The notes beneath the pieces were generated by a model, which worked only from the letters and a program-made list of their open reading frames with translations, was not told the DNA's origin and made no database searches. From Thermothielavioides terrestris NRRL 8126 (lineage: Eukaryota > Ascomycota > Sordariomycetes > Sordariales > Chaetomiaceae): 64,000 nucleotides of DNA. Both the position numbers and the translations under genes were made by a program. Positions 11,256 to 22,274 of the stretch are shown here, one piece after another; position 1 is the stretch's first letter; each line of letters begins with the position of its first letter. The stretch is from the NCBI RefSeq assembly GCF_000226115.1, contig NC_016460.1, positions 1,984,001 to 2,048,000 of the forward strand, in the 5' to 3' direction.

Positions 11256-14125
11256 CTAGTTAGGCGCATACGCCTCCTCGTCCACAAGCGTACCCTCCTT
11301 CCAGCAGTCCTCGACCCACCTCGACGAGACAATGCGCGGCACCGCTCTCCTCGAGCTGACCCTGTACCTCACATCCGCCGCCAGCACCTTTTCCGAAGCC
11401 GCCGTGTCCTGCTCCCCGCCGACGACGACCACGTGAGTGATCTTCTCGTCCTCCACACCGTCCGCCACCTCGCCGCTCCCAAACTTCACGTAATTGCCCA
11501 GCCTGAGCGCTGTCGTCTCGGGCACGCCATCCCCAAGCGCAAAGTACATGCGGCACCTCCTAAACATGAAGCTCTTGAGGTCCTCCAAGCCGTTGCCGTG
11601 CTCCTCCAGCTGGTCCAAGAACTGGCTGACGTCAAACTCGGCTCCGCCGCCGTCGGGCATGTCCATCGCGTCCAGGATCGCCCTCAGCTCGTCGATCCCG
11701 ACGTCTCGCGCGTAGCTGTCCCCGTACTGATCCGTGTTCTCCTCGGCGACCCGCCTCATCTCCTCGGTGGCGAAGAGCAGGTGGCCCTCCTCGAACGGAA
11801 GCAGATAGCCCTCGCCGCCGCCCTGCTCCAGACAGTCGAGCACCCACTTGGGGCGCACAATGTCGGCGTCGCCGGCCTTCTTGAGGCTGGCCACCTTGAC
11901 GACGTTCTTGTCCGCCAGGAGGATCATGCCGGACCCCTTGTCCACCGTCTGGTGGATCCTGCCGCCGTTCTCCTTGAGCAGCTTCTCCAGCTCCGGCTTG
12001 GTCATCTTCCTCGGCCTGAGCATCTCGGACAGCACGCAGAAGTCCAGCCCGCGGAACAGCTCGCTGCGCGGTGTCTTGACGTCCAGGAACTCGGCCGTCG
12101 CCGTCGCCGTCGCCGCCGTCGCCGCCGGGTCCGCCGCGCCCGCGATGACCAGCTCCCGCTTCTGCCTCTTGGTCGGCCGGCGCTTGCGGCTCTCCATCTC
12201 CATCGCCTTGCGCTCCTTCTCCTCCTGCTTGACCTTGGTGCGCAGGGCCTCGCACTCGTCGACGTCCATGGCGGCGTCCCAGGCCTTGTCGAGGCGCAGC
12301 TTGCGGAAGCGCGGGAAGCGCAGGGTCCAGCCGGTGGCGAACTGGTCCGACGGCGCGAACGAGGCGGCCTTGACCGAGAGCACGACCGACTCGCTGGGGC
12401 GGATCCACACGTCCGGCCGCTCGTACTGCAGCCGCTCGCCGCCGCCGAGCTCGATGAACTCGGACGGCGGGTTCGCCGCATCCCAGTCGCGCCACTTGCC
12501 CTCCGTGTGGTGCCGGATCTCGCCGTAGTCCTCCGCCTTGAAGCCGCCGCCGACCTTGCAGAAGCTGAGGCACTTCTCGCGGCTGGCCGCCGCGCCGGAC
12601 TTGACGAAGTTCTCGCTGACGCGCACGCCGCACAGGAAGGACGACAGCGTGCCGCCGCGCCGGCCCGAGCCGTAGTAGCCGCCGATGACGACGCAGTCAA
12701 GCGACTCGCCGAACTCGGACATGTACTCGGGCTTGACCTTGATCCAGTCGTTGTTGCGGCTGTTGAGCTGGTACCGGGACCGCGGGTTCTTGAGGACCAG
12801 GCCCTCGGAGGCCTCGGCGACCACTTTGCGGAGGAGCGGCTCGATCGCGTCGGCCGAGGTGGCGGTCTCGTAGGGGTGGATTTCCAGCCGGCGGGGCTCG
12901 CCTTTGACGGCGCGCTCGAGGGCGCGGTGCCGATCGGCGAGGGTGTATTCTGTGAGGGACTTGTCGTTGAGCAGGAGGATGTCGAAGACGCGGTACAGCG
13001 GCCGCGGGCCGTTTTGAAAAGGGTTCTTCTGCTGCTCGAGCGCAGCCGTCTTGAGGGTGCCGAAGGGCACGATCTTGTCGACCTCGGGGTCCCAAGTGAT
13101 CATCTCGCCGTCGAGGATCAGGTTGCGAACCCCGCTATGGAAGGCGTTCTTGAGATGCCTCGTGAGCGCCGAGTTGTCGTCTTCTAGCCCGCTGCCGTAC
13201 AGGTACGTGTAGTCCTTGGCCTTGCGCGACCAGAAGGCAAACCTATAGCCGCCCGGGACGCTGTCGTCCTCCTGCATGTGCATCTGCATCCTCTCCCCGT
13301 CCAGCTTCTCCTCGATCCAGAACTCGGGATTCTCCTCCGTGACGCCCAAGTTCGCGACCAGCTTCGCGAATGTGGTCGTCATCTGGAACTGCGCCAGCTG
13401 CGGCTGGAAGCACGACATGAGCGTGACGCCCGTCTCCTGCTGCTCCAGCCGGAACTCGGGGTCATAAAGCTCCCAGCACACCCGCCTCAAGCTCGACGAG
13501 ACACTAAACAGCGCCTCGGCGTCGGGATGCCACAGCCCAAGGAACGTCCGCTCGGTCGCGCCGACTTTCATATCCTTCAGGATAATCCTCACCAGCCACA
13601 TCAGCTCCTCCGCATTCATCCCCTGATAGAACTCCTCGAATATCGGCAGCTGCTCGGCTTCGCCACTGGCCCCAGCCAGCCGATCCAGCATCACATTCAC
13701 CTCCCCAATCGTAAAATTCCCCGGCTCGGTCCTCATCTGCCGCTTGCTCACGATCTCAAAACACCGCCCCGCAAAGTCGCCCGCACTCCCCCTACTCCCG
13801 CCACCCCCACCACCCCCAGCACCACCGCCAAACCTGCCGCCACCACCCCCGGCATGGCCGGGCAGCTTCCAGTGCATCAGCGCGTAGCCGTCCTCCGAGT
13901 TGCGGTCAATCTTCATGACCTTGACGAGCAGCTTGCCGATGGTGTTCTCCTTGAGGCCGTAGACGCCGCGGTCGCGGTCCTTGTCCGGCAGGATGAGGCG
14001 CATGGCCGGGTAGAAGTCCGGGCCGACGTCGGCGCGCCAGCGCGCCATGAAGCGCTCGATGATGTGCCGGCGCTGCTCGTGGTAGGATAGCTTGGTGGAG
14101 GACGAGGAGGAGGAAAAGGAGGGCC

Positions 14126-14157
<32 letters not shown>

Positions 14158-14443
14158 GCCGAGGCCGCGCCCGCCGTGCTCGGCTTGCAGTCTATCAGGG
14201 GGTTGAAGAGGGACTGGAAGAGGTCGGAGAAGGGCGGTGTTTTGGAGTGGTTGCGTGGGCGGTTGGGGAACCTACGGGAGAGTCAGAAGGGGGGGTGGCC
14301 TGGGCTGGGGTGAACATGAAAGGCGACAAGACTCACTGTTCATCGAGCTCTTCCAGCGTGAGCGGGCCGCTGCCATATTGCTTCTCATCTTCTTCTATCG
14401 CGTCAACGTCCGGGGACTTGGCGCGCTTGGTTCTGCTGCTCAT
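11256..14443 (-). CDS. LIG4: DNA ligase IV
   Basis: ATP-dependent ligase of non-homologous end joining, partner of the XRCC4/Lif1-type factor. Exons 14443-14337 and 14271-11256 give 1,040 residues. The adenylation motif KLDGER has its catalytic lysine near residue 358; other ligase blocks follow (GEMITWDPE, EGLVLKNPRSRY, DWIKVKPEY). The C terminus has two BRCT-like regions, the last ending in SSRWVEDCWKEGTLVDEE. Oddities: an Ala-Arg dipeptide run near residue 80-90 encoded by a GCGCGG repeat, and a Gly-rich insert at about residues 174-195 inside the N-terminal DNA-binding domain. A two-unit telomere-type repeat lies about 250 bases upstream of the start. Confidence 0.96.
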
Positions 14444-15337
14444 GTTGACGTTGACCTGGAAGCGACGGCCAGCTGTGAAAGTGGGGACTGAGGGTGTGAT
14501 GAAAGGGATCTATCTTCCCAGCATCGAGACGATCGAGAAAGTGAGGAAAGACCAGTTTCCGGTGAGATACCTTGCTTAGGAAGCGCCAGGCTTAAATGGG
14601 TGATGAGAGAGCAAGACGGCACAAGGGCGAACTTCCATGGGAGACCGATGCCTGCTTGGCTTGAGTTCAACTCCAGGCAGCAGCGCCATACATAACCCTA
14701 ACCCTAACTCTGATTGACGTCACTGTATTTCATCCTTCCTGGCTGTCCCCGACTTTATTCCACCTTCCCAAAGTTCACGAAACTAAGGTACGAATTTTTT
14801 GGTTGTGCTGCACCTGGCTTCTCTGAACACCTCCGCTATGTTCTCCCGTCAGGTCGGCGTTAATGGATGTCGAGAGAGGGTATAAGACGTGGCATCAGGA
14901 GGGTTAGCACTCAAAGGCACCACTCCCACCTTGGCGCTGAGGATGCCATTCTTACGATGTCACATAACGAAGCAAGCATGCTGCCAAACAGGTAAATTAC
15001 CAGGTATGCAGCACGGAGCCATTTCCAAACGCAAAGAAAGTGTTGATTTTTTTTTGTAGCAAACAGAAGGTGACAGTTGACGGTCAAGCAGCAGCCTAGA
15101 TGAACTGGAATTCCAGCCCCTTCGCAGCAAACACACCCAATGACCAATCTGGTTTCTGCCCCCTTCAGCACAAATTGAACACCGCAGAACCTTCGTAACT
15201 CACCACCTCAACCGATCCACTCAAAGGGTATAAAAACGCATCATCCTCATCCTTTTTCTTCCCATCTCACTTCCTCCCGCGCTTCGCTCAGCAGCCCCTG
15301 ACCGGCATCAAAACGAACGCTTTGTTCCAGCCTTTCC
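14444..15337. other. Intergenic, LIG4 promoter side
   Basis: No coding sequence is seen. The main feature is a telomere-type CCCTAACCCTAA motif at 14695-14706, listed separately. The remainder holds the LIG4 promoter and the 3' UTR of the HAM1-like gene. Confidence 0.5.
14693..14709. promoter_or_regulatory. Telomere-type CCCTAA repeat upstream of LIG4
   Basis: Two perfect CCCTAA units in the frame TAACCCTAACCCTAACT, 250 bases upstream of the LIG4 start. In fungi such short interstitial telomere motifs in promoters can bind Myb-type telomere-repeat factors (Tbf1-like); that role here is inference. Confidence 0.4.
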
Positions 15338-18320
15338 TTAGTATTCGGTCGGGGCGGCAGGATCGAAGGCGGGCGGCTGGGCCTTGAACCCGCCATTGAC
15401 GGCCTGTGTGTGGGTGTTCCCACCGGGAGCGCCGCCGTTGAGCGGCTTTCCCTCGATGGCGCCGCCGTTGAGAGTGTTGCCGTGGAGCGCGTCCGGGTTC
15501 GGCGCGGCACCGGAAGCACCCCCGTTCACGGCTTTGCCGCCCTGGCCCTGGCCCTGGCCCTGGTCGTCGGTGGCAAGAACGTCGCGCGGGGTGGCGGCGG
15601 CGGCGGTGGCTGCAGCATGCGACTTGCGCACGACCGTGGGCGCGGGCGGGACGTCGCGGCTCGCGGCGGCCGAGCCCAGCGCGAAGACGGGGCTCTCCCA
15701 CTTGTCGCCCCGGCGGGCCAGCTCGCGGTACTCGGTCGCCTTGGAGCTGATGCCGCCGGGCAGGCGGATGTGCGGGAACATGCTGTCCTCCTTGGTGACC
15801 GCGTAGTTGACCTTCTTGCCGGCCGCTGCCGCCGCTTCCTGCGCCTTCTTCTGGCCCTGCAGCACGCGCTTCTGCGCCGCCGTGATGTAGCGGTTGTAGA
15901 TGTTGGGCGCCCGGCCCGGCTCCTCGCGCGCCTCCTGCAGCGCCCGGTCGGCCTCCTGCTTGATCTCGAACAGCAGGCCGTCCAGCCGCGCCGCCTGGTC
16001 CCGGATCGCCTTCTCCAGCGCCCTCTGCACGCCCGGGCGCAGCACCTTGAGCATGAGCGGCTTGAAGACGCTGAAGAGCAGCTTGTGGCTGGACTGGACG
16101 AGCTTGATGTTCATGTGCTTGAGGGCGACGTCGACCCTGTCGATCTTGAAGAAGCGCTGCGCGTCGTGCTCGTCCGCCGACGACAGCTTCATCCGGAAGG
16201 TGAGGCCGTCGCCGGCGAGCAGGAAGTTGGCCACGCCGGTGTCGGTGATCGCGGGGAAGCCCTGCTTGCGCTTGATGTAGTAGCTGACGTCGCGGAGGTC
16301 CATCTGGACGCCGGCCACCTTGACGTCGACCGAGTGCTTCCGCTTGCCGGCGACGTTCTTGCGACCGAAGCGCATGTAGTTCTCGCTGTAAATCTCCAAC
16401 AGGTTGGGCATGAAGTTGTCGCTCTCGAGAACAAGGTTCTCGATGACGGCGTCGAACTTGGGATCCGAGTACTCAATCCGCGGCACCGGAATGTAGGCAA
16501 CCTTCTCGAACACGGCCGGCAGGATCACGTCGGTGAGGTCCCTGACCAGGTGAGGCTTGAAGGTCGGCTTGCCGTCCTCGTCGTTGCCGAGGTCGTTAAA
16601 GAGCTTGGTCAGCGAGGCGGCAAAGGCCTTGTTCTGCGGGTCCTGGTCGAACTGGTCGGCCAGGAACTTGATCTCGTCCGCGATGCGGTTCGTATGGCCG
16701 CGGTACTTGTCACGCAGGAGGTAATTGCCCTCGTCGTACAGCCGGTTCCACTGGACGTTGGAGTCGTCCTCCAGGATGTAGCCCTGCTCCTTGAGGCAAC
16801 GGCGAATGTAGGTGTTGAGAGACTTGAACCAGTTTCGGAGCTGCGGGTCTCGGTCTGCATCTTCGTATATGGTGTTGATGGAATCCCACAGGTCGTCGCT
16901 GGAGGTACCGTTCGCGAAGCGCTCAAGCAAGGTCTGCAAGACACTGTTAACGGTGCTCATTTTCATTCTGAAGACTCGTAAGCTGGACAGACCTTCAGGT
17001 CGGTTTCGGCCTGGACCAGACTGGACCTGGCATCCTTGACGGTGCCTGAGCCTCCCTTCGCCAGTCGGTTCGCATGGCCGCCGTATTCCTCAGCAAGATC
17101 TAGTAATGTCTCGATTGCCTGGTAGTAATCGGGGTGCTGCTGGCATTCGAGCACCATTTTCTGCGAGCCTCATGTCAGGAGATACTGTCCGTTCAGCCTC
17201 AAATGTGGAGAGAGAAAAGACATACCTTCAGGCGCCAGATCGTCTGGTCCCGACGCTCCTGGGGCATCTTCCGGGAGAAGTAGTCCTTCACACGCTTACG
17301 GTACTCGTCGCGCTTGGACTTGGCCTTCTCCTTGGTTTCATCGTCGAGATTCTCGTTGACATTACTCTTCAACGCGTCCTTGGCAGCCGCGGCGCCTCCA
17401 CTTGCGTTGACGCCGGAGGAAGGACCATCCCTCTGAGCACGGTCCTGCGCCGCGAGAGCCGCGACATCTTGGGGCTCTGAGGACCCGGCGGGATGAGCAG
17501 CGGAGGTGCCTTCGGCGGCGGCAGCCTTCGCGTCTTCCTTGGGGTTGCCCTTGTAGTATTCCTGGAGCTTGCCCTTCAGGCCCTCCTTGGAAAGATCAGG
17601 GGTATCGTGCCAAACGTTGTCTTGGGCGGGAGCGTCAATTTGGGCGAGGTCCTCCTGGCTGGGCCTAACGCGGGCGGCGGCATTTGTCGCGGCATCGCTG
17701 GCCATATCTCGGAGGAGGATAGTGGCATCCTGGACTGCGCCGTGTCAGTACGTTTTTCCTCAAGCTAAACAAGCATTCAAGATTGCACATACGCAGCTTT
17801 CGGAACTGGCCGTTGGTGATAAGCAGAGTCCCCAGGGTCCGCAGGCCTTCAAGGGCCTGGTTGCCGTGCTGCTGGGCCTGCTCCTTGCCGACAGGAACAT
17901 CGGGTGCCGACACGTTCTTATGGTCGAACTGCTGAGTCTGCCAGATAAAGTCCTGCAGCAGATTGCCGTCGTTCTTGGACAGCAGCAGGTTCTTGGCCTC
18001 TCTCACCACCTCCCTGACGTCAGCCACCAGACCCTGGCCGTCGGCGGAGAGCTTCTGCGAAGGATTCGAGAGCGGCTTGGACTCCAGGAAGCTGTTCAAG
18101 GCGACATCGATTTGCTCGTTCTGAGAACGTATCAGTGCTGCCGGTCAAGCAGGGCGGCAGATAGCCGGCATCTTGACCCCGGGTGCTGGCTGGTGCTCAC
18201 AGAGGGAACTTTGCCGCTCTTGAAGGCGTTGATGATGCCGTAGATCTGGAGCTTGCGGTTCACATCCGCCTCCTTCTGCTTAACATCCATGGGTTTGTTG
18301 ACGTTGGGGGGTCCTGCCAT
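15338..18320 (-). CDS. HAM1/BPI-like lipid-binding family protein (5 exons)
   Basis: Exons 18320-18201, 18120-17793, 17734-17226, 17160-16993 and 16933-15338 stay in frame and give 906 residues. The C-terminal half (NGTSSDDLW, NTIYEDADRDPQLRNWF, YIRRCLKEQGYI, then VDVKVAGVQMDLRDVSYYIKR) matches what I know of the fungal HAM1-type family with a BPI-like fold, thought to bind lipids. The last intron is hidden: an ATG-led frame reads through it, but joining DLK to TLLERFANG across a 59-base intron with GTCTGT donor, GTTAAC branch site and TTGCAG acceptor restores the family sequence. The tail has Gly-Gln and Asn-Gly-Gly-Ala repeats. The family name is from memory; molecular function is not established here. 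Confidence 0.82.
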
Positions 18321-19742
18321 ATTGTGTGGTTGATAGTGCTATTCCGGTGTTGGAAGAAGTTTAGTTCTGATGGTAGTCGGAGCTTGACGGTAGTCGGAGG
18401 GTTGCTGAGGTATCACACGCGAGGCAGACCTGCACCCTGGGGTATCAAAGACTCAAACTATCTTTGGGGCATCAAACGCGGGGAGAGTTGGACCTTGGTT
18501 CTCGAACGAGGGTAGGCAAGATAGCCTGGAACTGTGGAATCAGGATTTGGGAGCAGAGAATATGGCCAGCGTCTGGGCAGCTGCCGTTTATAGCCTACTT
18601 GGTTGCCTAATCCAGAGTTAAATCGAGTGACGTGAGAATGCGTAACACCCATGAAAAGGCTAAAGTGCGTCATAGGAGGGCGTGAAAGCCAGCCAAGTTC
18701 CGAGTCTGTCGATGGCCGGAGGACTGAGATTGGTCAAGGCCGTTGCTCGCTTTCCCTGAGCAGCACAGCCGTCGACGACGTTGCCAGGCAGAAAGCTGGC
18801 ACGCCAGTACCCTGGCCATTCCCCAGAGATGCGATGCTTAGTACCTTACATGTCCTGCTCGAGGTGTGATGCAGCCATCCAAGATGGGTCCAAGAAGGCT
18901 GGAAGGCACGGGATGGAGTGCGTCACCTCGGACGCAAGCTACAAACTTGACACTGCAACAGTAGTGCACCGTACTGCGCTGGTTGACAAACATAGGTAGT
19001 ATCAACCTGATGTTACCCGGAAAGGACCAGTCGACGAGTTGCAGCCACTCACTGGTGCAACTCACCGCAGCATCTAGCGAAATGATTCGAAAATAGCAAT
19101 TATATCACGGCCCTGTCCATGTCCACGTCAATACTTCGCAACGGAAAACCGTCGTCAGGCCGCCGAGTGGTTGTGATTGTCTGGAGGCCGGGTACAGTGG
19201 ACGGAATTCGCAGCTGGAGGTGCGCGTCGAGTTCGGGAAGATGGTGAAATGTGAGCTCTATGATCATGACGTCAACGAGTTGAGCATTGAGTTCCACAAA
19301 AAAAGGCCCCACAAAAATTTCCGGGGCCACTACAGTCATTGCCGTTCTGTGGCGAACGGGCGTCTGGTTCCTTGCCAAGGGATGTTCATCAGCAGTTCGT
19401 CCTGAAGAACCCAGCCTGCAGATCGCTTCAGCAATGATCGTTGTTGACGACAGTGATGCTTGAACCGCTCAAATAAGAGAGGGTTAGGGTTGGGCTTCGG
19501 AGATTTTGTGTGGGGGTTGCCTGGGTGACCCCTTTTCAGCCCAAGGCGTTCCAAAACAGATCTCAACATGGCGCAAGGCAAAACCACGTCGTCGCCCGCA
19601 GAGAAGCTTGAGCGGCGCTCAAAAGGATTTCCTACTGCTGGAGGGAAAGATCGGTTTCCCGGGTTGCACGCCCACCCTAGATCGCAGCAACTCCTTTTTT
19701 TTCTTCTGCTCAGAGCCCCTGTTGGACACCCGCTATGTACCA
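18321..19742. other. Intergenic, with G-rich telomere-like motif
   Basis: About 1.4 kb without a credible gene. It contains GGGTTAGGGTTGGG at 19481-19494 and a short inverted GGCCCC/GGGGCC pair at about 19303-19326 flanking an A/T-rich loop. It should hold the HAM1-like gene promoter and the 3' UTR of the phosphotransferase-like gene. Confidence 0.45.
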
Positions 19743-21045
19743 TTACCCCTGTTCTGCGTAATCCAACACCATCTTCAAACAAGCCTTCATCCACTCCTCA
19801 TTCACAAAATCCTGATGCTGTGCGTAAGCCAGCATGCCCCTGTAGACGCTCGCAGACGTCGATCCCAGCCTGTCAGAGACCGTCGACCCTCCTTTCCCGT
19901 CCTCTCCCGACTCAAATCTCGCCAGCAGCTCTTTGTACTCCTGCAGCCTGGGCGCTGTGCGTCTGACCCGCTCGATCGCGGCCGGAAGCGTGGGGACGAC
20001 GCCAGGCGGCTCCGTCTCGAGGAAGGAGAGCACCGGGTACTGGGCGACGACCTCGAGCGGGGCAGCCATCACGCCGTCGAAGTCGATCACGCCGACGATC
20101 TCGAAGTCCTCGTTCACGAGGATGTTGTGCGCGCCGAAGTCGCGGTTGGTCAGCCGGAACGGACCGGTGGGCTCCTCGCCGTGGATGCGCATCAGGTGGC
20201 GGAGGATGGCCGGGAGCATGTACGCCTGGCTCTGCTTCAGCTCTTCGTGGCTTGAGGCTGATTTCAGTAAGTAGTTGGCGAGATCGTCGTAGTACTCGGC
20301 ACTGGAGCGCCATGGCCCCTTCCCGGTTTGGAGTTCCGGGCCGATGTAGAAGTCATCTGTTTCCTGGATGTAGTAGAGGCTGCCAATTTGAGGGAAACGA
20401 AACGATGCCAAGGTGGCCTGGATCTGGGCCATCTGTTCCCGGAACTTGCGATCCTGCTCAGAATTTCCGAACATCTGGGGGGCGCACGACCTTGCGCGTC
20501 GAAGCTCCGAGGCAACGCTTCCGTGAATGTATTCCATAAGAATGTAAGGCGCACCGACTTCATTTTCAGCGGCCATGTCGTAGTCGATAACACGAGGGGC
20601 TGGTATGGACGTCTGGGACCTGGGAACTGTCAGCAAAGCCTCTAGGACGAAACGGTGGGCATTCCCGGCGAGAAGCTAACCTCAGAAACTTCATGCTAGC
20701 AACCTCGATCTCCATGGCTCGGGACGCAGAGAGCGCCTCGTGATTCTCAAGCGTGTCCTCCTCCGGCATACGGAGCCTTGCCACCCAACTCACGCCATCC
20801 TCGAAGTTGAGCCTTCAAACCATATGGAACTGACCGACCGAGAAATTCTCTTCGAACCGGCACGCCAGGCCATCTCTATGCTTTGATGCAATGTTGACGA
20901 GCGCATCCCATCTGGCAAATGCCAGAAACCTGGTAGCGCGAAGATGCAGCGGACTTCCGTGCTCATAGCTGTCTGCTCCGAGCCACGACTCGCTGCCCAA
21001 TGCACAGGACGGCGAGTCTTCAGCGTCCATGATGTCTGGATGCAT
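19743..21045 (-). pseudogene. Aminoglycoside-phosphotransferase-like gene with in-frame TGA
   Basis: APH/choline-kinase-like fold of the kind expanded in filamentous fungi; substrate unknown. Exons 21045-20681 and 20619-19743 join in frame (donor GTTAGC, acceptor CCCAG), 414 codons including one internal stop. The upstream part (residues 1-76, ending FSVGQFHMV) and the downstream part (LNFEDGVSWVARLRMP) are in the same frame and together make the usual N-lobe, but TGA at 20817-20815 lies between them. A single C-to-T change from CGA would explain it. The catalytic loop reads NRDFGAHNILV, with Asn where His is common, and VIDFDG follows. It could be a recent pseudogene, an assembly or sequencing error, or a gene starting downstream. 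Confidence 0.72.
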
Positions 21046-22118
21046 GAGGCTTTTTAGCAGAAGCGCTTTTTTTTCTTAAACAGGTGTTGTCCCCTGCTGA
21101 CAGTTCGGAGCTTTGACGTTTTGACTCACAGGTACTCGCCAGCTGCCTCTACCAGAACGACAGTCCGCTGGATGTGATGTCTGGGAAGAAAAATGGACGT
21201 CAAAGTTGGGCTCGACGTTGTCCCTGATAGTGATATCGCTGTGTCACAGTTCTGGTCGACAGCCTCGACCTGGGATCACACAGCTACAGTTGGGTGTCTG
21301 ATTGGTCGTCAGGTGTCGCTGCCACTAAAGATCGGCAATCGCATCTGTCGAGGATTCCTTCGCCTCCGGGGGTTGTTGGGCATATAGAGAGATACCTTAG
21401 GTACCTAGGTAGATCAGTTCTCTTCATGCACGAATCGATTGTGTAGGCAGGCTTTAACTTTTGCGGTTTGATACATCCATTGTCCAGCCGGTCGCTTTGT
21501 TCTGCCGCGCCATATTCACCGACAAGTGCGATGAGTATCCGGGACCTTAGGTACCCGCTGTAACCGAAAACCAAGCTGCGGTACGTGTCACTAACACCTA
21601 TTTAGTCAAGGTGCCTTTACGTGTTGCATGCATCTCCTCCCCACTGATTGAGAATTTTGGCATAGCAGAGCCTACCATGCCACCTCAGCCCTTCCTGGTG
21701 GAAGAGCGAGTGGAAAAAAGACATGCTGTCGACATGGTTAAGCAAGTCGTACGAACCTCACCTGGCGGCACAAGGAAAGCCTTGGCAGATCCCTAAAGCT
21801 TCCATTAGATGATACGAAGCTGTGGCTGCAACGGGGCCATGCTTCTGGGCCGCCCTCCAATAATGACCGAGTCAAACAAGGAGAACTGAGGTGGCGTGGT
21901 ACGAAGCACAAGGTTGAATTCTGAGTTGGCACTAGGTAGTTATGAGGATTCGGCGAGCCGTGCCTCGTCTTGTTGGCTTCTTTCTGGCCTGGCCACCAGG
22001 TAGTACTTAAGAGGCCCCCTTAAGCCATTCAATGGTGGCTCTCTTCCCTAGGCACTCAACAACCTGACTAGGTAGCTCTTCTCCACTGCAGCTCTACAAC
22101 CAACTCACCAGTACTTTG
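21046..22118. other. Intergenic
   Basis: No gene supported. It carries several copies of ACCTAGGT/CCTTAGGTACC-type words (around 21395-21412, 21545, 21933 and 22050), which recur in other spacers of the window. Confidence 0.45.
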
Positions 22119-22274
22119 ATGTGTCTCTGCTTTTCCCCTGGACAACCCGCCATGGCGCCAACCATCGTCAACAAGCCGGCTCCCGTTCAGCTCAACTACA
22201 ACGTGCAATGCAAGAAGTGCAGTGGCATTATCAAAAACGGCTCCAAATGTGAGCATTGCGGAGTACAGAACTAA
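22119..22274 (+). CDS. Zinc-ribbon microprotein, 40 or 51 residues
   Basis: A short frame with two in-frame starts: ATG at 22119 (51 residues) and ATG at 22152 in the strong context CCGCCATGG (40 residues). The product from the second start is basic and ends with two pairs of cysteines, CKKC (residues 20-23) and CEHC (33-36), spaced by ten residues, the layout of a minimal zinc ribbon. A pyrimidine-rich leader precedes it, as in fungal promoters, and GAACTAAGAGACA is partly repeated just after the stop. No neighbour is within 1 kb. I do not recognise it; a chance frame is possible, but four cysteines in regular CxxC pairs in 40 codons is unusual. Confidence 0.5.
   Translation: MCLCFSPGQPAMAPTIVNKPAPVQLNYNVQCKKCSGIIKNGSKCEHCGVQN

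Noticed and set aside
11085..13187. 700-codon open frame on the plus strand
   Set aside because: Exactly antisense to LIG4; its Leu/Arg/Ala/Val-rich composition is the mirror of GC-biased codons.
15410..16981. 523-codon open frame on the plus strand
   Set aside because: Antisense shadow of the HAM1-like gene, with no domain-like sequence and ignoring its introns.
19300..19330. GGCCCC/GGGGCC hairpin
   Set aside because: Only six base pairs with a long loop and no adjacent T-run or gene; probably chance in GC-rich DNA.
19336..19794. 152-codon minus-strand frame overlapping the 3' end of the APH-like gene
   Set aside because: It has no recognisable domain or compositional signal and partly overlaps a real gene in another frame.
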